A stretch of DNA of 64,000 nucleotides, taken from contig NZ_CP140152.1 in assembly GCF_034479515.1 (NCBI RefSeq), forward strand, positions 1,116,001-1,180,000. The letters run 5' to 3'. The position numbers and the translations under genes were made by a program. This DNA comes from Duganella zoogloeoides. GTDB taxonomy: Bacteria; Pseudomonadota; Gammaproteobacteria; Burkholderiales; Burkholderiaceae_D. Under the pieces are notes generated by a model. That model was given only the letters and a program-made list of their open reading frames with translations. It searched no databases and was not told where the DNA came from. Position 1 is the stretch's first letter. The number at the start of each line of letters is the position of its first letter. Below are positions 35,797 through 44,244 of the stretch, piece by piece.

Positions 35797-36555
35797 TTAC
35801 GACATGCCAGCAATGCGGGCGTTACGCTCGCGTTCGAGCTTGGTGATATAGCGCTGCACGTAAGCAAGCATGCTGCGCTGGATGTCGGTGAATTCGCAGC
35901 CCAGGCGGCGGTTGGTCTTGTTGTTGAGCAGGGTCATGTCCAGCGAGTTGCGCACCTGCAGCGAGGTGGTGACCGCGCCGATCTCGGGCAGGTCGATGCG
36001 GCAACCGGGGAATACCTTGCCGATGGCGTCGCCCAGCAACATCTTGTTGTCGAGGATGGCGATGCCGCCGCAACTGATGTCGGCCAGCGGGAAGCTGGTG
36101 TTGCCGCCAAGTTCTTCCGGCAACGGAATCACCACCCGCACCGGGTTGGTCACCGGCGTGCTCATGCGGTAAAACTCGCGCCGTTGCAGGCGGATCAGGG
36201 TGAGCGGCACGCTGATGCGGAAGGCCGGTTCGCCTTCGTGGGTGATCGCTTCGATGCGCTCGGCGGCAAACATGATGCGCACCTTGTCGAGCGTAGTTTC
36301 AAACGACAGCCGCTCGGCGTTGGCGATGCGCTGGTTTTGCTCGGCGTCGATCGACGTGTCGAGCACCACGGTATCGCGCACGTCGTCCACGGCCAGGATC
36401 GAGGTCACGCACACGTCGGACTCGCCCTGGATCAACATGCGGATCAACTGGTTTTTCTGGCCGATGTTGCGCAGCAGGGACACGATCTCCTTGCGCGATT
36501 CGATCTCGAAATCGTGCCAGTTTTCCAACGCCGCGTCCTGAAATTGAGGGTACAT
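35797..36555 (-). CDS. ycgR: YcgR-type c-di-GMP-dependent flagellar brake protein (PilZ domain)
   Basis: A 252-residue two-domain protein. The N-terminal YcgR domain carries a long mixed beta region (about 20-120). The PilZ domain follows, with the c-di-GMP-binding arginine motif RREFYRMSTP and the later DISCGGIAI. YcgR proteins bind the rotor or stator when c-di-GMP is high and slow swimming. The ATG at 36555 is preferred over a TTG at 36573 that lies in the end of the upstream gene; neither has a strong ribosome site. It ends the fliD-side operon. Confidence 0.85.
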   Translation of the reverse strand: MYPQFQDAALENWHDFEIESRKEIVSLLRNIGQKNQLIRMLIQGESDVCVTSILAVDDVRDTVVLDTSIDAEQNQRIANAERLSFETTLDKVRIMFAAERIEAITHEGEPAFRISVPLTLIRLQRREFYRMSTPVTNPVRVVIPLPEELGGNTSFPLADISCGGIAILDNKMLLGDAIGKVFPGCRIDLPEIGAVTTSLQVRNSLDMTLLNNKTNRRLGCEFTDIQRSMLAYVQRYITKLERERNARIAGMS

Positions 36556-36569
36556 CGAAGCCAGTCGGG

Positions 36570-36899
36570 TCAAGTGTCGCTGATGGGAGCGCTGGTGTCG
36601 GGAGCCGCCGGCAGCGGCTGGCCGGACTTTTGCGCAGATTCAATATAATAAAGCCACGCCAACAGTTCCGCAATCGTGCGGTAGAGCATGGGCGGAATTT
36701 GTTGATCAAGATCCACGTCCATGAGCAAAGAGACAAGTTCCTTCGACTCGTGGATGTGCACGCCGGCTTCCAGCGCCACGCCGATGATCTGCTCGGCCAC
36801 CAGGCCACGGCCCTTGGCCACCACCTTGGGCGCGGGTGTGCCGTCCTGGTAGGCCAGGGCCACCGCCTGTTGCAGCGGCTTGCGCGCTTCAGTGGCCAT
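36570..36899 (-). CDS. FhlB-like protein (cytoplasmic domain of FlhB/EscU type)
   Basis: A 109-residue protein that resembles only the cytoplasmic C-terminal part of FlhB: AVALAYQDGTPAPKVVAKG, then GLVAEQIIGVALEAGVHIHE and LYRTIAELLAWLYYIESA. The autocleavage motif NPTH of FlhB is not present at the matching place. Such stand-alone proteins are known beside FliK-like genes and may help the substrate-specificity switch. It overlaps the upstream FliK-like gene by 11 bases. Confidence 0.82.
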   Translation of the reverse strand: MATEARKPLQQAVALAYQDGTPAPKVVAKGRGLVAEQIIGVALEAGVHIHESKELVSLLMDVDLDQQIPPMLYRTIAELLAWLYYIESAQKSGQPLPAAPDTSAPISDT

Positions 36900-38223
36900 C
36901 GGCGGCTCCCGGGGTATCCTGCTGGGCGATCGCCAGCGACGACAGCAGGCCCCCGGCCGCCGCCATCGCCGCTTCGAACTGGCCGGCGTAGGCGCGCAGG
37001 GTGGCGGCCGCATCATCGGTGTCGGTGTGCAGCTGCACGTGGACCTGGTCGCCGACCATGGTCACGGTGGCGGCCACTTTGCCCAGCATCGGCAGCCGGA
37101 AGCGCACGCCGCTGCGCCATACCTGCTCCTGGCCGTCGTCCGCCTGCTGCTGGCGGCTGCCGTCGCGCTGCTCGCGCTTGACCTCCCATTGCATCTGCTG
37201 GCCGGGCCACGCTTCGCCGTTCCACTGCACCCGGCCCTGTTCCTGGGTGTGCAACTGCTGGTTGACCATTTGCGCCGGGGTCAGGTCGGGGCCGCCCGGC
37301 CCCAGGCGTGCCAGCGATTCGCCCGATTGCTGCGCCAGTCGTTGCAATTGCTGCATGTGCTGCATTTGCGGCTCGCGCATCAGGTCCGCCAGCGGTCGTT
37401 CACCTTTGACCCACTCGGTCACGTGCGATTCGTAGAACAAGCCGCTCTTCGAGATGGTGTCGTTGAGCTTTTGGGCCAGCTTGTCGGTGTCGGGCGCGGC
37501 ATTGCCGAACAGCGCAGACTTGCCGATCAGCGCCAGTTGCGCCATCTGGCCGCCGGCCGGCAAGATCGTCGCCAGCGCCCGCGCGGTGGGGCTCAGGGTC
37601 GATTGCGGCGTGGTGTGGTCGAGGCCCGGCAAGTCGGCGCTGGCGGTGAGGGGCGCCTTGCCCAGCAAGGCGGCGGCCAGGCTTTGCGGCCGTGCCGCTT
37701 CGGCACCGCGGCCGCCCTGGGCAGCAGCGGTGCCAGCGGTGGTAGCTGGCCCGGCGTCCGTGTCGGCGGGCGGGGTGGCGGCGGCATTGCCGGCAACGCC
37801 GGGCGGCACATTACCCGACAAACCCGCGCCGCGCCCCAGGCCCGCCTGCGGGGCGGCCTGGGAGGGCAAGTTGGCCGGCTGGGCGTCGCCGCCATCGGGA
37901 TAGACCACGGTGGCGCCGGCAGTGCCGGTGCCGAACTGGAAAGTGGGACGGGGAGAGGCGCTGAGCACGGTCAGCGAAACTTCGGCGCCGACCTTGACGT
38001 CGGTCGGCAACATCATGCGGACGTTCTGCTCGGCGACCTTGACCAGCGCACTGCCGTCGCTGAACTTCGATTGCACGACCGCCGGCACGTTCTGGCCGAC
38101 CAGGCCCTGCAGCGCCTTTTGCAGCGCCAGCTGGCCTTGGCGAGCGTCGCCGACGGCGGCGCCAGTGCCGGCGCCGTCGGAAGGCCCGACCGGCCGGATG
38201 CTGGCGTCAATGCGCGGCAACAT
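36889..38223 (-). CDS. Second FliK-domain (hook-length control type) protein
   Basis: A 444-residue protein, distinct from the FliK at 26388. The N-terminal part has an ordered stretch (QLALQKALQGLVGQNVPAVV), then a long Ala/Gly/Thr/Pro-rich linker. The C-terminal FliK-like domain includes WNGEAWPGQQMQWEVKREQ, VRFRLPMLGKVAATVTMVGD and VQLHTDTDDAAATLRAYAGQ. It is followed by the FhlB-like gene in an overlapping arrangement, so the two probably act as a pair. Exact function is not established. Confidence 0.78.
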   Translation of the reverse strand: MLPRIDASIRPVGPSDGAGTGAAVGDARQGQLALQKALQGLVGQNVPAVVQSKFSDGSALVKVAEQNVRMMLPTDVKVGAEVSLTVLSASPRPTFQFGTGTAGATVVYPDGGDAQPANLPSQAAPQAGLGRGAGLSGNVPPGVAGNAAATPPADTDAGPATTAGTAAAQGGRGAEAARPQSLAAALLGKAPLTASADLPGLDHTTPQSTLSPTARALATILPAGGQMAQLALIGKSALFGNAAPDTDKLAQKLNDTISKSGLFYESHVTEWVKGERPLADLMREPQMQHMQQLQRLAQQSGESLARLGPGGPDLTPAQMVNQQLHTQEQGRVQWNGEAWPGQQMQWEVKREQRDGSRQQQADDGQEQVWRSGVRFRLPMLGKVAATVTMVGDQVHVQLHTDTDDAAATLRAYAGQFEAAMAAAGGLLSSLAIAQQDTPGAADGH

Positions 38224-38237
38224 GGCGCGCCCCGGCT

Positions 38238-38564
38238 TTAGACGTTGCCGTAGGCGTTAACCACGCGCCGCTCGGTACCGGTAGAGCTGATCAGCTTGGA
38301 CAATTGCGCCATCCACGGCATGGTGAGGTCGCGGATCTGGCGGTCGGCATTGAGCATCTGGCGGATCAGCTCGATCTTGCGTTCACGGTCGGCGCCCGTC
38401 ATCGACTGGCTCGGTTCGGCCCGCAGCGCCTGCACGTGCGCAGCCACGCGCTGTTCCAGCGCGACCAGCGTATCCCAATCGCTGGCGCTGGCGGCCTGTA
38501 CCATTTGTTCGGTGAGGGCAGCCATGGCGGCGTAGGCGGATAAAGCTTCTTGATTCGTCATCAT
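38238..38564 (-). CDS. fliT: FliT-type flagellar export chaperone
   Basis: A small helical protein of 108 residues downstream of fliS, as in the usual fliD-fliS-fliT order. It has AALTEQMVQAASASDWDTLV, a basic middle helix (DRERKIELIRQMLNADRQIR) and a MPWMAQLSKLI segment. FliT escorts FliD. Identification rests on position and helix pattern more than on strong motifs. Confidence 0.8.
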   Translation of the reverse strand: MMTNQEALSAYAAMAALTEQMVQAASASDWDTLVALEQRVAAHVQALRAEPSQSMTGADRERKIELIRQMLNADRQIRDLTMPWMAQLSKLISSTGTERRVVNAYGNV

Positions 38565-38567
38565 GGG

Positions 38568-39005
38568 TCAAACGCTCGCAAAGTTGGCAGGTTGGGGACG
38601 GCCGGTGACGGCAGGATTGTCGGCGATCGCGTTCCAGGCGTCGCGCAATTCGATCAGCAGGCGCTGGACTTCCTCGACGATGCCGGCATCGCTCTGGATG
38701 TTGGCGGTGAGCAGGCGCCCGCTCATGTATTCGTACAGGGAATCGAGACCCTCGGCGATCTCGCCGCCCGCCTTTTTGTCGAGCGCGGAACGCAGTCCGC
38801 TGTCGATGATCAGGATGGCCTTGGACAGCGACTTGCCTTTCTCGGCAATATTGCCACTGCGGATGGCGCCCAATGCGCTGTTGAGCGCGACCAGCGCGCC
38901 GTCGAACAGCATGACGATCAGCTTGTGGGGGCTGGCGGCGACGACGCCGGTTTCCATGCCAACCTTGGCATAGGCATGCACGCCAGTTTGTCGAGATCCA
39001 AACAT
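38568..39005 (-). CDS. fliS: FliS flagellin export chaperone
   Basis: A 145-residue four-helix chaperone for FliC. Characteristic features are YAKVGMETGVVAASPHKLIV followed by MLFDGAL, GKSLSKAILIIDSGLRSALD, and LYEYMSGRLLTANIQSD. It follows fliD by 24 bases and precedes fliT by 3 bases. Confidence 0.94.
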   Translation of the reverse strand: MFGSRQTGVHAYAKVGMETGVVAASPHKLIVMLFDGALVALNSALGAIRSGNIAEKGKSLSKAILIIDSGLRSALDKKAGGEIAEGLDSLYEYMSGRLLTANIQSDAGIVEEVQRLLIELRDAWNAIADNPAVTGRPQPANFASV

Positions 39006-39029
39006 ACTCTGTCTCCTGTGAGTGGGACG

Positions 39030-41726
39030 TTACTTTACTGAAGCCAGTGAGGCCAACTGCTGCGTCAGAAACGATTGGGTGCTGTTCAAGTTCGCGATCA
39101 TGGTGTCGAGCGCCGAATACTGCTTGCGGTAGCGCGCCTCCACCTCCACCAGCCGGGCAGCGAATTTATCGCGCTGCGTAGTGATGCCCTTGACCGCGTC
39201 GTTGAGCCCCTTGGTGCGGCTGGTGATGGCCCCGCCGGCACCGAGATAACCGGACGCCAATGTATTGAGTTGGTACGCGTAGCCCTGGGAAAACCCGAAG
39301 GTGCCGCGCGCACCGGTGGTATCGCCCTCCACGGTGAGCTTGAGGCCTTCGACCGGACCACCGGGCATGCCGGTGAGCGTCTGACCGTCGCCGCTGGCTG
39401 CGTACTCGCCGATGGTGCCCGCCACATCCTTGCCCTTGACTGACGTACCGGTGCCAAAGACCGCCGAGGTGTCGGTGCCGGTGGTCATGGTGATGCTGAT
39501 GTTGGACTTCGAGCCGTAATTGGTCGATTCCAGTTTAAGTTTGCCATCGGTGCCCACGGTGGCTGCCACGGTCGAGCCTTTCGACGAGAAGGCAGATACG
39601 CCATTGATCGACGACTGCAGTGCGGCCGCCAGTTGCGATGGATTGTAACGACCTTCCGGGATAGTAATGGTAGCCGTGTTGGATGCCAAGGTCGGATCGG
39701 TGTCATTGAGAGTGACACTCCAGGTCGTATTCGCACCGATGACTGTCTCTTCCGGCAATACATTGGTACCCTGCAAAGTCCCCTTGGTGGCCAGTTGCGT
39801 GATATTGATCGCGTAGTCGCCAGCGCCGGTTTTGGCGGTGGAGCTGACAAACTTGATATCGGGGTCGGTACTGCGGCCCACGGCCGCAAACAGGCCGGCG
39901 ATATCGTTGTAGTTGTTGTCGATGGCTTTTTGCAGCTTGCTGTTGTCGAGCACCAGGCTGCCGTCCTTCTGGAACGCAATGCCGATTTGCGACAGGCTGG
40001 TCAGGCTGGTGCCTTGCAGCCCCGTCAGGCTGGCCGTCATCTGGCGGCGGATAGTCGCTTGCAGGTTGCGCAAGGTCGAATCGCCGAGCAACGGACCGCC
40101 AGTCTTGGTTTCTTCGTTGTACCCGCCCAGCGACGTGAATTGATTGTTGAGATCGTTGTACGCCTTGACGAAGCCATTGACCGAGGTGGTCAGTGCCGCC
40201 GTGTCCTTGTTGACCGCCAGCGTGGAACTGCCGGTCTTGATCGCATTGATGGTCACCCCGGTGATCGCGCCCGAAATGGTGTTGGTCGAACTGGTCACGT
40301 CGATCCCGTTGACTGTGGCCTTGGTATCGGATGCGGCCATTTTCTGGTTCATGTTCTGCACGCCGCCCGGATCGTAGCTGAGCAAGTCGACCAGGGCCGG
40401 GTCGGGCGGTTCGCCGCCGGTGCCGGCCAGCGTGATCTTCATGGTGGAGCTTTGGCCGGTGCTGGTCGACGTGAGGATCAGGCGGTTGGGCTTGGCATCG
40501 GTGCCGCTGGAACCATCCGAGACGATGCTGGCGGTCACGCCGAAGCCGCCCTTGTTGATCGCATTGACGATCTCTTGCAGCGAATTGTTGGTGCTGTCGA
40601 TGACGACGTTGCCGCTGGTGCGGTCGCTGTCGGCCGTAAAAATGGCATCCTGGTAAGCGCCACCCACGCCGGGCGTGAGGCCAGCGCCGGCCGGATTGCT
40701 GCCCGCCACGCTGATCGGACTGCCGTCGTTGGAAATGAGCGAAATCGACCCCACCACCGTGGTGCTCGAACCGATGTTGGCCTGGCCGCCGCTATTGCCG
40801 ATTCCGCCCGTGACAGTGCCCGAGACCGCTTCGGCGATGGCCACGTTGCTGCCGTCGGCGTTGGTAAAGCGCAAGGTGCCATCGGCTGCCGTGCCGCTCA
40901 CCGTAATGTTGGCGTCGGCCAACGCGCGCACCACCGAGGTGTTGCCGCTCAGTGCGGTGTCGATCGAGGCTGCCGTCACTGCGCCGGCTGCCCCTCCGGC
41001 CACGTTTTCGCCCTGGACCGCGATTTCCACGCCACCGACCGACAGCGAATAGGTGCCGCCACCGCTGGTGTCGACATTGCCGAAGGTAGACGCGCCGCCG
41101 GTGCCGAACAGGGTGGCGCTGGTGATGGTGGGCGCCGCCTTGGCCGAAACGCCAGTGGTGGAACTCTTGGCATTGATGGCGTCGGCCAGCAGGCGGGCGC
41201 TGCGCGTGGTGCCGTCAGTGGCGATCGCGGTGCCGTTGATCGATAGTGCACCCGGCGTCAGGCCGCCCGTGCTCAGGCTGGCGCCCAGCGCCGTGCCGTT
41301 GATGCCGAACGTGCCCTTGCTGACCGTGCCCAGCGAGAAGCTGATGGTGGTCTTGGCGCCGACACCGATCGCGGCCGTGGTGGACTTGAAACCGTTGGAC
41401 GCCAGCGTTTGCGGCTGCGCCACCTGGGTCACATTGATCTTGTAGGAGCCGGCTTTGGCCGTGCCATTGGCGGTGGCATTGAAGATCGACGCGTCGCCGG
41501 GCAACGCGGACATGGTCTGGAAGCTGCCGAGCGACGTCAGGCCCGACAGCGCCGACTGGAACGTGCCCAGCGCGCCTGACAGGTTGCCGAACGCCGATAC
41601 CTGGCCCAGGGCGCTGGCCGACTTTTTGTCGTACTGCGCCAGCGGCGCCGACTCGACCGTCATCAGCTTGCTGATGATGTCGTTGATCGGAAGCCCGGAT
41701 CCAATGTTGGGGGTCGAGATAGCCAC
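39030..41726 (-). CDS. fliD: Filament cap protein FliD (HAP2), large form
   Basis: Cap protein under which flagellin polymerises, 898 residues, well above the ~450-700 common in the family. The ends are conserved: STPNIGSGLPINDIISKLMT at the N-terminus and QYSALDTMIANLNSTQSFLT near the C-terminus, with the FliD-type FVKAYNDLNNQFTSLGGYNE. The excess lies in the central exposed region (about 90-480), rich in Gly, Thr, Ser and Ala. The start is GTG at 41726, with AGGAG six bases upstream; the open frame continues to 41891 without a ribosome site. A sigma-28 promoter lies just upstream. Confidence 0.92.
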   Translation of the reverse strand: MAISTPNIGSGLPINDIISKLMTVESAPLAQYDKKSASALGQVSAFGNLSGALGTFQSALSGLTSLGSFQTMSALPGDASIFNATANGTAKAGSYKINVTQVAQPQTLASNGFKSTTAAIGVGAKTTISFSLGTVSKGTFGINGTALGASLSTGGLTPGALSINGTAIATDGTTRSARLLADAINAKSSTTGVSAKAAPTITSATLFGTGGASTFGNVDTSGGGTYSLSVGGVEIAVQGENVAGGAAGAVTAASIDTALSGNTSVVRALADANITVSGTAADGTLRFTNADGSNVAIAEAVSGTVTGGIGNSGGQANIGSSTTVVGSISLISNDGSPISVAGSNPAGAGLTPGVGGAYQDAIFTADSDRTSGNVVIDSTNNSLQEIVNAINKGGFGVTASIVSDGSSGTDAKPNRLILTSTSTGQSSTMKITLAGTGGEPPDPALVDLLSYDPGGVQNMNQKMAASDTKATVNGIDVTSSTNTISGAITGVTINAIKTGSSTLAVNKDTAALTTSVNGFVKAYNDLNNQFTSLGGYNEETKTGGPLLGDSTLRNLQATIRRQMTASLTGLQGTSLTSLSQIGIAFQKDGSLVLDNSKLQKAIDNNYNDIAGLFAAVGRSTDPDIKFVSSTAKTGAGDYAINITQLATKGTLQGTNVLPEETVIGANTTWSVTLNDTDPTLASNTATITIPEGRYNPSQLAAALQSSINGVSAFSSKGSTVAATVGTDGKLKLESTNYGSKSNISITMTTGTDTSAVFGTGTSVKGKDVAGTIGEYAASGDGQTLTGMPGGPVEGLKLTVEGDTTGARGTFGFSQGYAYQLNTLASGYLGAGGAITSRTKGLNDAVKGITTQRDKFAARLVEVEARYRKQYSALDTMIANLNSTQSFLTQQLASLASVK

Positions 41727-41760
41727 GTTGCACTCCTGTGTAAACCAATAATATAAGGCA

Positions 41761-41787
41761 ATAACGGCAGAATCAAACCGGACTTGA
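41761..41787 (-). promoter_or_regulatory. Sigma-28 promoter for fliD
   Basis: On the minus strand: TCAAGTCC, 11-nt spacer, GCCGTTAT. The -10 is identical to that of the flgM promoter and the -35 shares TCAAGT with the flgK promoter. It ends 35 bases before the fliD GTG. Confidence 0.7.
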
Positions 41788-41899
41788 GAGGGAAGAATAC
41801 CAGTCAGTTCCCACTTAGCGGAAGAAAGTCGGGGTTGACGATGATGCCGTTGCGGCGCGGGGCGGGCGGCATGCGTGTAACAGCTTGCCATGCGGAGGA

Positions 41900-41927
41900 G
41901 AAAAACGGCGCGCGCAATGCGCGCCGT
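41900..41927 (-). terminator. Intrinsic terminator after flaG
   Basis: A perfect 9-bp GC stem, ACGGCGCGC / GCGCGCCGT with a 5-nt loop, is followed on the minus strand by a run of five T. It lies 12 bases after the flaG stop and before the fliD promoter, so fliD is a separate transcription unit. Confidence 0.85.
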
Positions 41928-41939
41928 GGTGCTGCGGGT

Positions 41940-42314
41940 TCAGGCGGTTTGCTGGATCAGCACGCCCTTGGTGGACTTCGCTTCCATCGCCTTGGCGATT
42001 TCCAGCGCCTCGGGCGTGGGAATCTGGCGCAGTACTTCCTTGGTGCTCTGGTCGATAACCTTGACCACGGTGCGCTTGCTGTCGGTATCGATGGAAAACT
42101 CGAGCCCCTGGGATTTTGCCTGCGGCGATTTGTTCAACTCGGACACTGCCCGGTTGACCTGTTCGAGCGAAGGCGCGCCCTTGACGGCGTTGGCGGTGTC
42201 GACGGTGGTGGCCGGCGAGCGCGTGGCTCCCGGTGCGGGAGCGGCGTCGGCGCCCGCAATCTGGCGTTCCGCCGGGCGACCGGTGGCGACAGAACCTATT
42301 GAGTCGATAGTCAT
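41940..42314 (-). CDS. flaG: FlaG family protein
   Basis: A 124-residue FlaG-like protein. The N-terminal half is Ala/Pro-rich; the second half has NRAVSELNKSPQAKSQGLEF, VVKVIDQSTKEVLRQIPTPE and ALEIAKAM, which is the family signature. FlaG influences filament length in some bacteria. It lies between fliC and fliD with a terminator on each side, so it may rely on read-through from fliC or on a promoter that I could not see. Confidence 0.9.
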   Translation of the reverse strand: MTIDSIGSVATGRPAERQIAGADAAPAPGATRSPATTVDTANAVKGAPSLEQVNRAVSELNKSPQAKSQGLEFSIDTDSKRTVVKVIDQSTKEVLRQIPTPEALEIAKAMEAKSTKGVLIQQTA

Positions 42315-42329
42315 GATGCGTCCTTTACG

Positions 42330-42361
42330 AAAAATCCCCGACTGATGAAATCAGCCGGGGA
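42330..42361 (-). terminator. Intrinsic terminator after fliC
   Basis: The stem TCCCCG-x-CTGAT / ATCAG-x-CGGGGA, with one mismatch and a 3-nt loop, is followed on the minus strand by five T. It lies 45 bases past the fliC stop, in the gap before flaG. Confidence 0.8.
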
Positions 42362-42406
42362 GCGTGGTTAGCGCAAGTTTTTTCTGAGCTAACTCATCCC
42401 GGGGGA

Positions 42407-43939
42407 TTAGCCACGCAGCAGCGACAGCACGCCGTTCGGCAGCGAGTTGGCCTGGGCCAGCATCGCGGTACCTGCCTGTTGCAGGATCTGGCCGCGCGTC
42501 AGGTTGGCCGTTTCTTGCGCAAAGTCGGTATCCTGGATACGGCTACGCGAAGCTGACAGGTTCTCGGTCGTCGTGTTCAGGTTGGCGATCGTCGAAGCGA
42601 AGCGGTTCTGGATCGCCCCGAGGTCGGCGCGGTTCTTGTTGATCTGGTTCAGCGCCGAGTCGATGGTTTTCAGTGCTGCATTCGAACCTTCCACGGTGCT
42701 GACGTCGATCTTGTCCACCGACGCCAGTTCGCTGCCGATATCGGCTGCACCCAGGCTCACAGCGCCGCCGTTGATAGAGAAGCCGCTGTCGGACGACAGC
42801 TCGATCGAACCACCGACCGTCACGGTAGCGGTCGCCGGCTGACCGGCACCTGCCGTGGTGGTCGGCGGGGTGGTGGTGGTGTCGATGATATCCGCGCCGC
42901 GCATCTCGGCATTGGCCATGGCCACATTGGTGGTACCGGTGCCGCTAACCATGGTGATATCGTCGCCGGCGATGTTATCGAGTTGCAGCTCTTTCTGGTT
43001 GGTGGTCTGGTTGACCTTGATGCTGGCGGTAACATTGGTCGTACCGCTCTGGGCATTGATTGCCTGCGCCAGCGACGCCAGGTCGCCGTTCTTGACCGAC
43101 GACGAAATCGTCACAGGGTCCGCATTGGCGCTTTTCAGCGTAAAGCTGACCGCCTGCGACGTTGCGCTAGGCAGGCCGCCAGTATCGAGGCCGATGCCTT
43201 TGATGGTCGCCGTGGTTTTGGCCTGTGCCGACACACCACTGCTATTGCTCAGGGCATTGATCTTGGCGGCAATGGCCTTGGCGCTGTCGCCGGCGGCCGC
43301 TTCCACCTTGGTAGTGATGCCTGCGCCGGAGCTGATGGTCAGCGGTTCGGCGGTAGTCAGGCCGTTCGCTGCCGTGGCGACGGCGGCGTTCATGGTGGCG
43401 CCGCCGGCGGTGGTTTTGATGGTGTTGTTGCCCAGGTCGGCTGCCTTGGCGCTGGCCACACCGATGTTGATGGTCTGGTTCGAGTTCGCGCCAACCTGGA
43501 ACTGGGTATTGGTCAGCGAGCCGTCGAGCACGTTCTGGCCGTTGAACTGGGTGGTATTGGCCACGCGGTCCAGTTCTTTCGACAGGGAAGCGACCTCGTT
43601 CTGGATCGATTTACGATCCGATTCCGAGTTGGTGCCGTTGGCGGACTGCACTGCCAGTTCGCGCACACGTTGCAGCAGATCGCCAGCGGTGCTCAAGCCA
43701 CCCTCAGCAGTCTGAGCCAGCGAGATGCCGTCGTTGGCGTTACGGGCTGCCTGTTGGTTACCGCGAATTTGCGACGTGAAGCGCTCGGAAATTGCCAGGC
43801 CGGCGGCGTCGTCCTTGGCGCTGTTGATGCGCAGGCCGGAAGACAGACGTTGCAACGAGGTCGACAGATTAGCTTGCGAGCTGCTCAGGTTACGTTGCGA
43901 ATTGAGCGATTGGATATTACTGTTGATGACTTGTGCCAT
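42407..43939 (-). CDS. fliC: Flagellin FliC
   Basis: The filament subunit, 510 residues. Both ends are strongly conserved: MAQVINSNIQSLNSQRNLSS, ISERFTSQIRGNQQAARNAN and SLAQTAEGGLSTAGDLLQR at the N-terminus, and LGAIQNRFASTIANLNTTTE and GQILQQAGTAMLAQANSLPN at the C-terminus. The centre (about 170-410) is the variable exposed domain. It is the only flagellin gene in the window. It has its own sigma-28 promoter and terminator; FliS is its chaperone. Confidence 0.97.
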   Translation of the reverse strand: MAQVINSNIQSLNSQRNLSSSQANLSTSLQRLSSGLRINSAKDDAAGLAISERFTSQIRGNQQAARNANDGISLAQTAEGGLSTAGDLLQRVRELAVQSANGTNSESDRKSIQNEVASLSKELDRVANTTQFNGQNVLDGSLTNTQFQVGANSNQTINIGVASAKAADLGNNTIKTTAGGATMNAAVATAANGLTTAEPLTISSGAGITTKVEAAAGDSAKAIAAKINALSNSSGVSAQAKTTATIKGIGLDTGGLPSATSQAVSFTLKSANADPVTISSSVKNGDLASLAQAINAQSGTTNVTASIKVNQTTNQKELQLDNIAGDDITMVSGTGTTNVAMANAEMRGADIIDTTTTPPTTTAGAGQPATATVTVGGSIELSSDSGFSINGGAVSLGAADIGSELASVDKIDVSTVEGSNAALKTIDSALNQINKNRADLGAIQNRFASTIANLNTTTENLSASRSRIQDTDFAQETANLTRGQILQQAGTAMLAQANSLPNGVLSLLRG

Positions 43940-44033
43940 GATGATTCTCCAGATTACTACGGTGTGGGCTAGCTGCTCATTTCACTTTGGTCTGTCTCCG
44001 CGTTCCGAGACAATCAAACCGCTGTTGTAATGA

Positions 44034-44060
44034 TTTTCGGTTGCCCAGCGGGAAAATTTA
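44034..44060 (-). promoter_or_regulatory. Sigma-28 promoter for fliC
   Basis: On the minus strand: TAAATTTT, 11-nt spacer, ACCGAAAA, matching the FliA consensus at 7 of 8 and 6 of 8 positions. It ends about 95 bases before the fliC ATG. The 305-base gap between fliC and the diguanylate cyclase gene (43940-44244) holds this promoter, the dyad at 44057-44103, an AT-rich stretch and the terminator at 44182-44208, and no gene. Confidence 0.75.
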
Positions 44061-44103
44061 GGCCTGGAAACGAACTTTAAATTTTATTGATGGCCTAAAG
44101 TTC
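44057..44103. repeat. Nested dyad upstream of the fliC promoter
   Basis: TTTAGGCC (44057-44064) pairs with GGCCTAAA (44092-44099). A second pair, GAACTTTA (44072-44079) and TAAAGTTC (44096-44103), is interleaved with it. The elements contain TAAAGTT-like cores and touch the -35 of the fliC promoter. A protein-binding or spacing role is possible; no specific factor is indicated. Confidence 0.4.
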
Positions 44104-44181
44104 AGGTTTCGCACCCGCTTAATCGACCGTTGAAAACGAATCTTTAGGGCAAAAAATAATTTATTTCTCTGCGATTTAAAC

Positions 44182-44208
44182 AAAAAAAAGCCCGGCAGGC
44201 GCCGGGCT
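44182..44208 (-). terminator. Intrinsic terminator after the diguanylate cyclase gene
   Basis: A perfect 8-bp stem, AGCCCGGC / GCCGGGCT with a 4-nt loop, is followed on the minus strand by a run of about eight T. It lies 36 bases past the stop codon of the gene at 44245. Confidence 0.9.
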
Positions 44209-44244
44209 GGACAGGTTTTGTGGCAACCGCGCCAAGTTTTTGGC

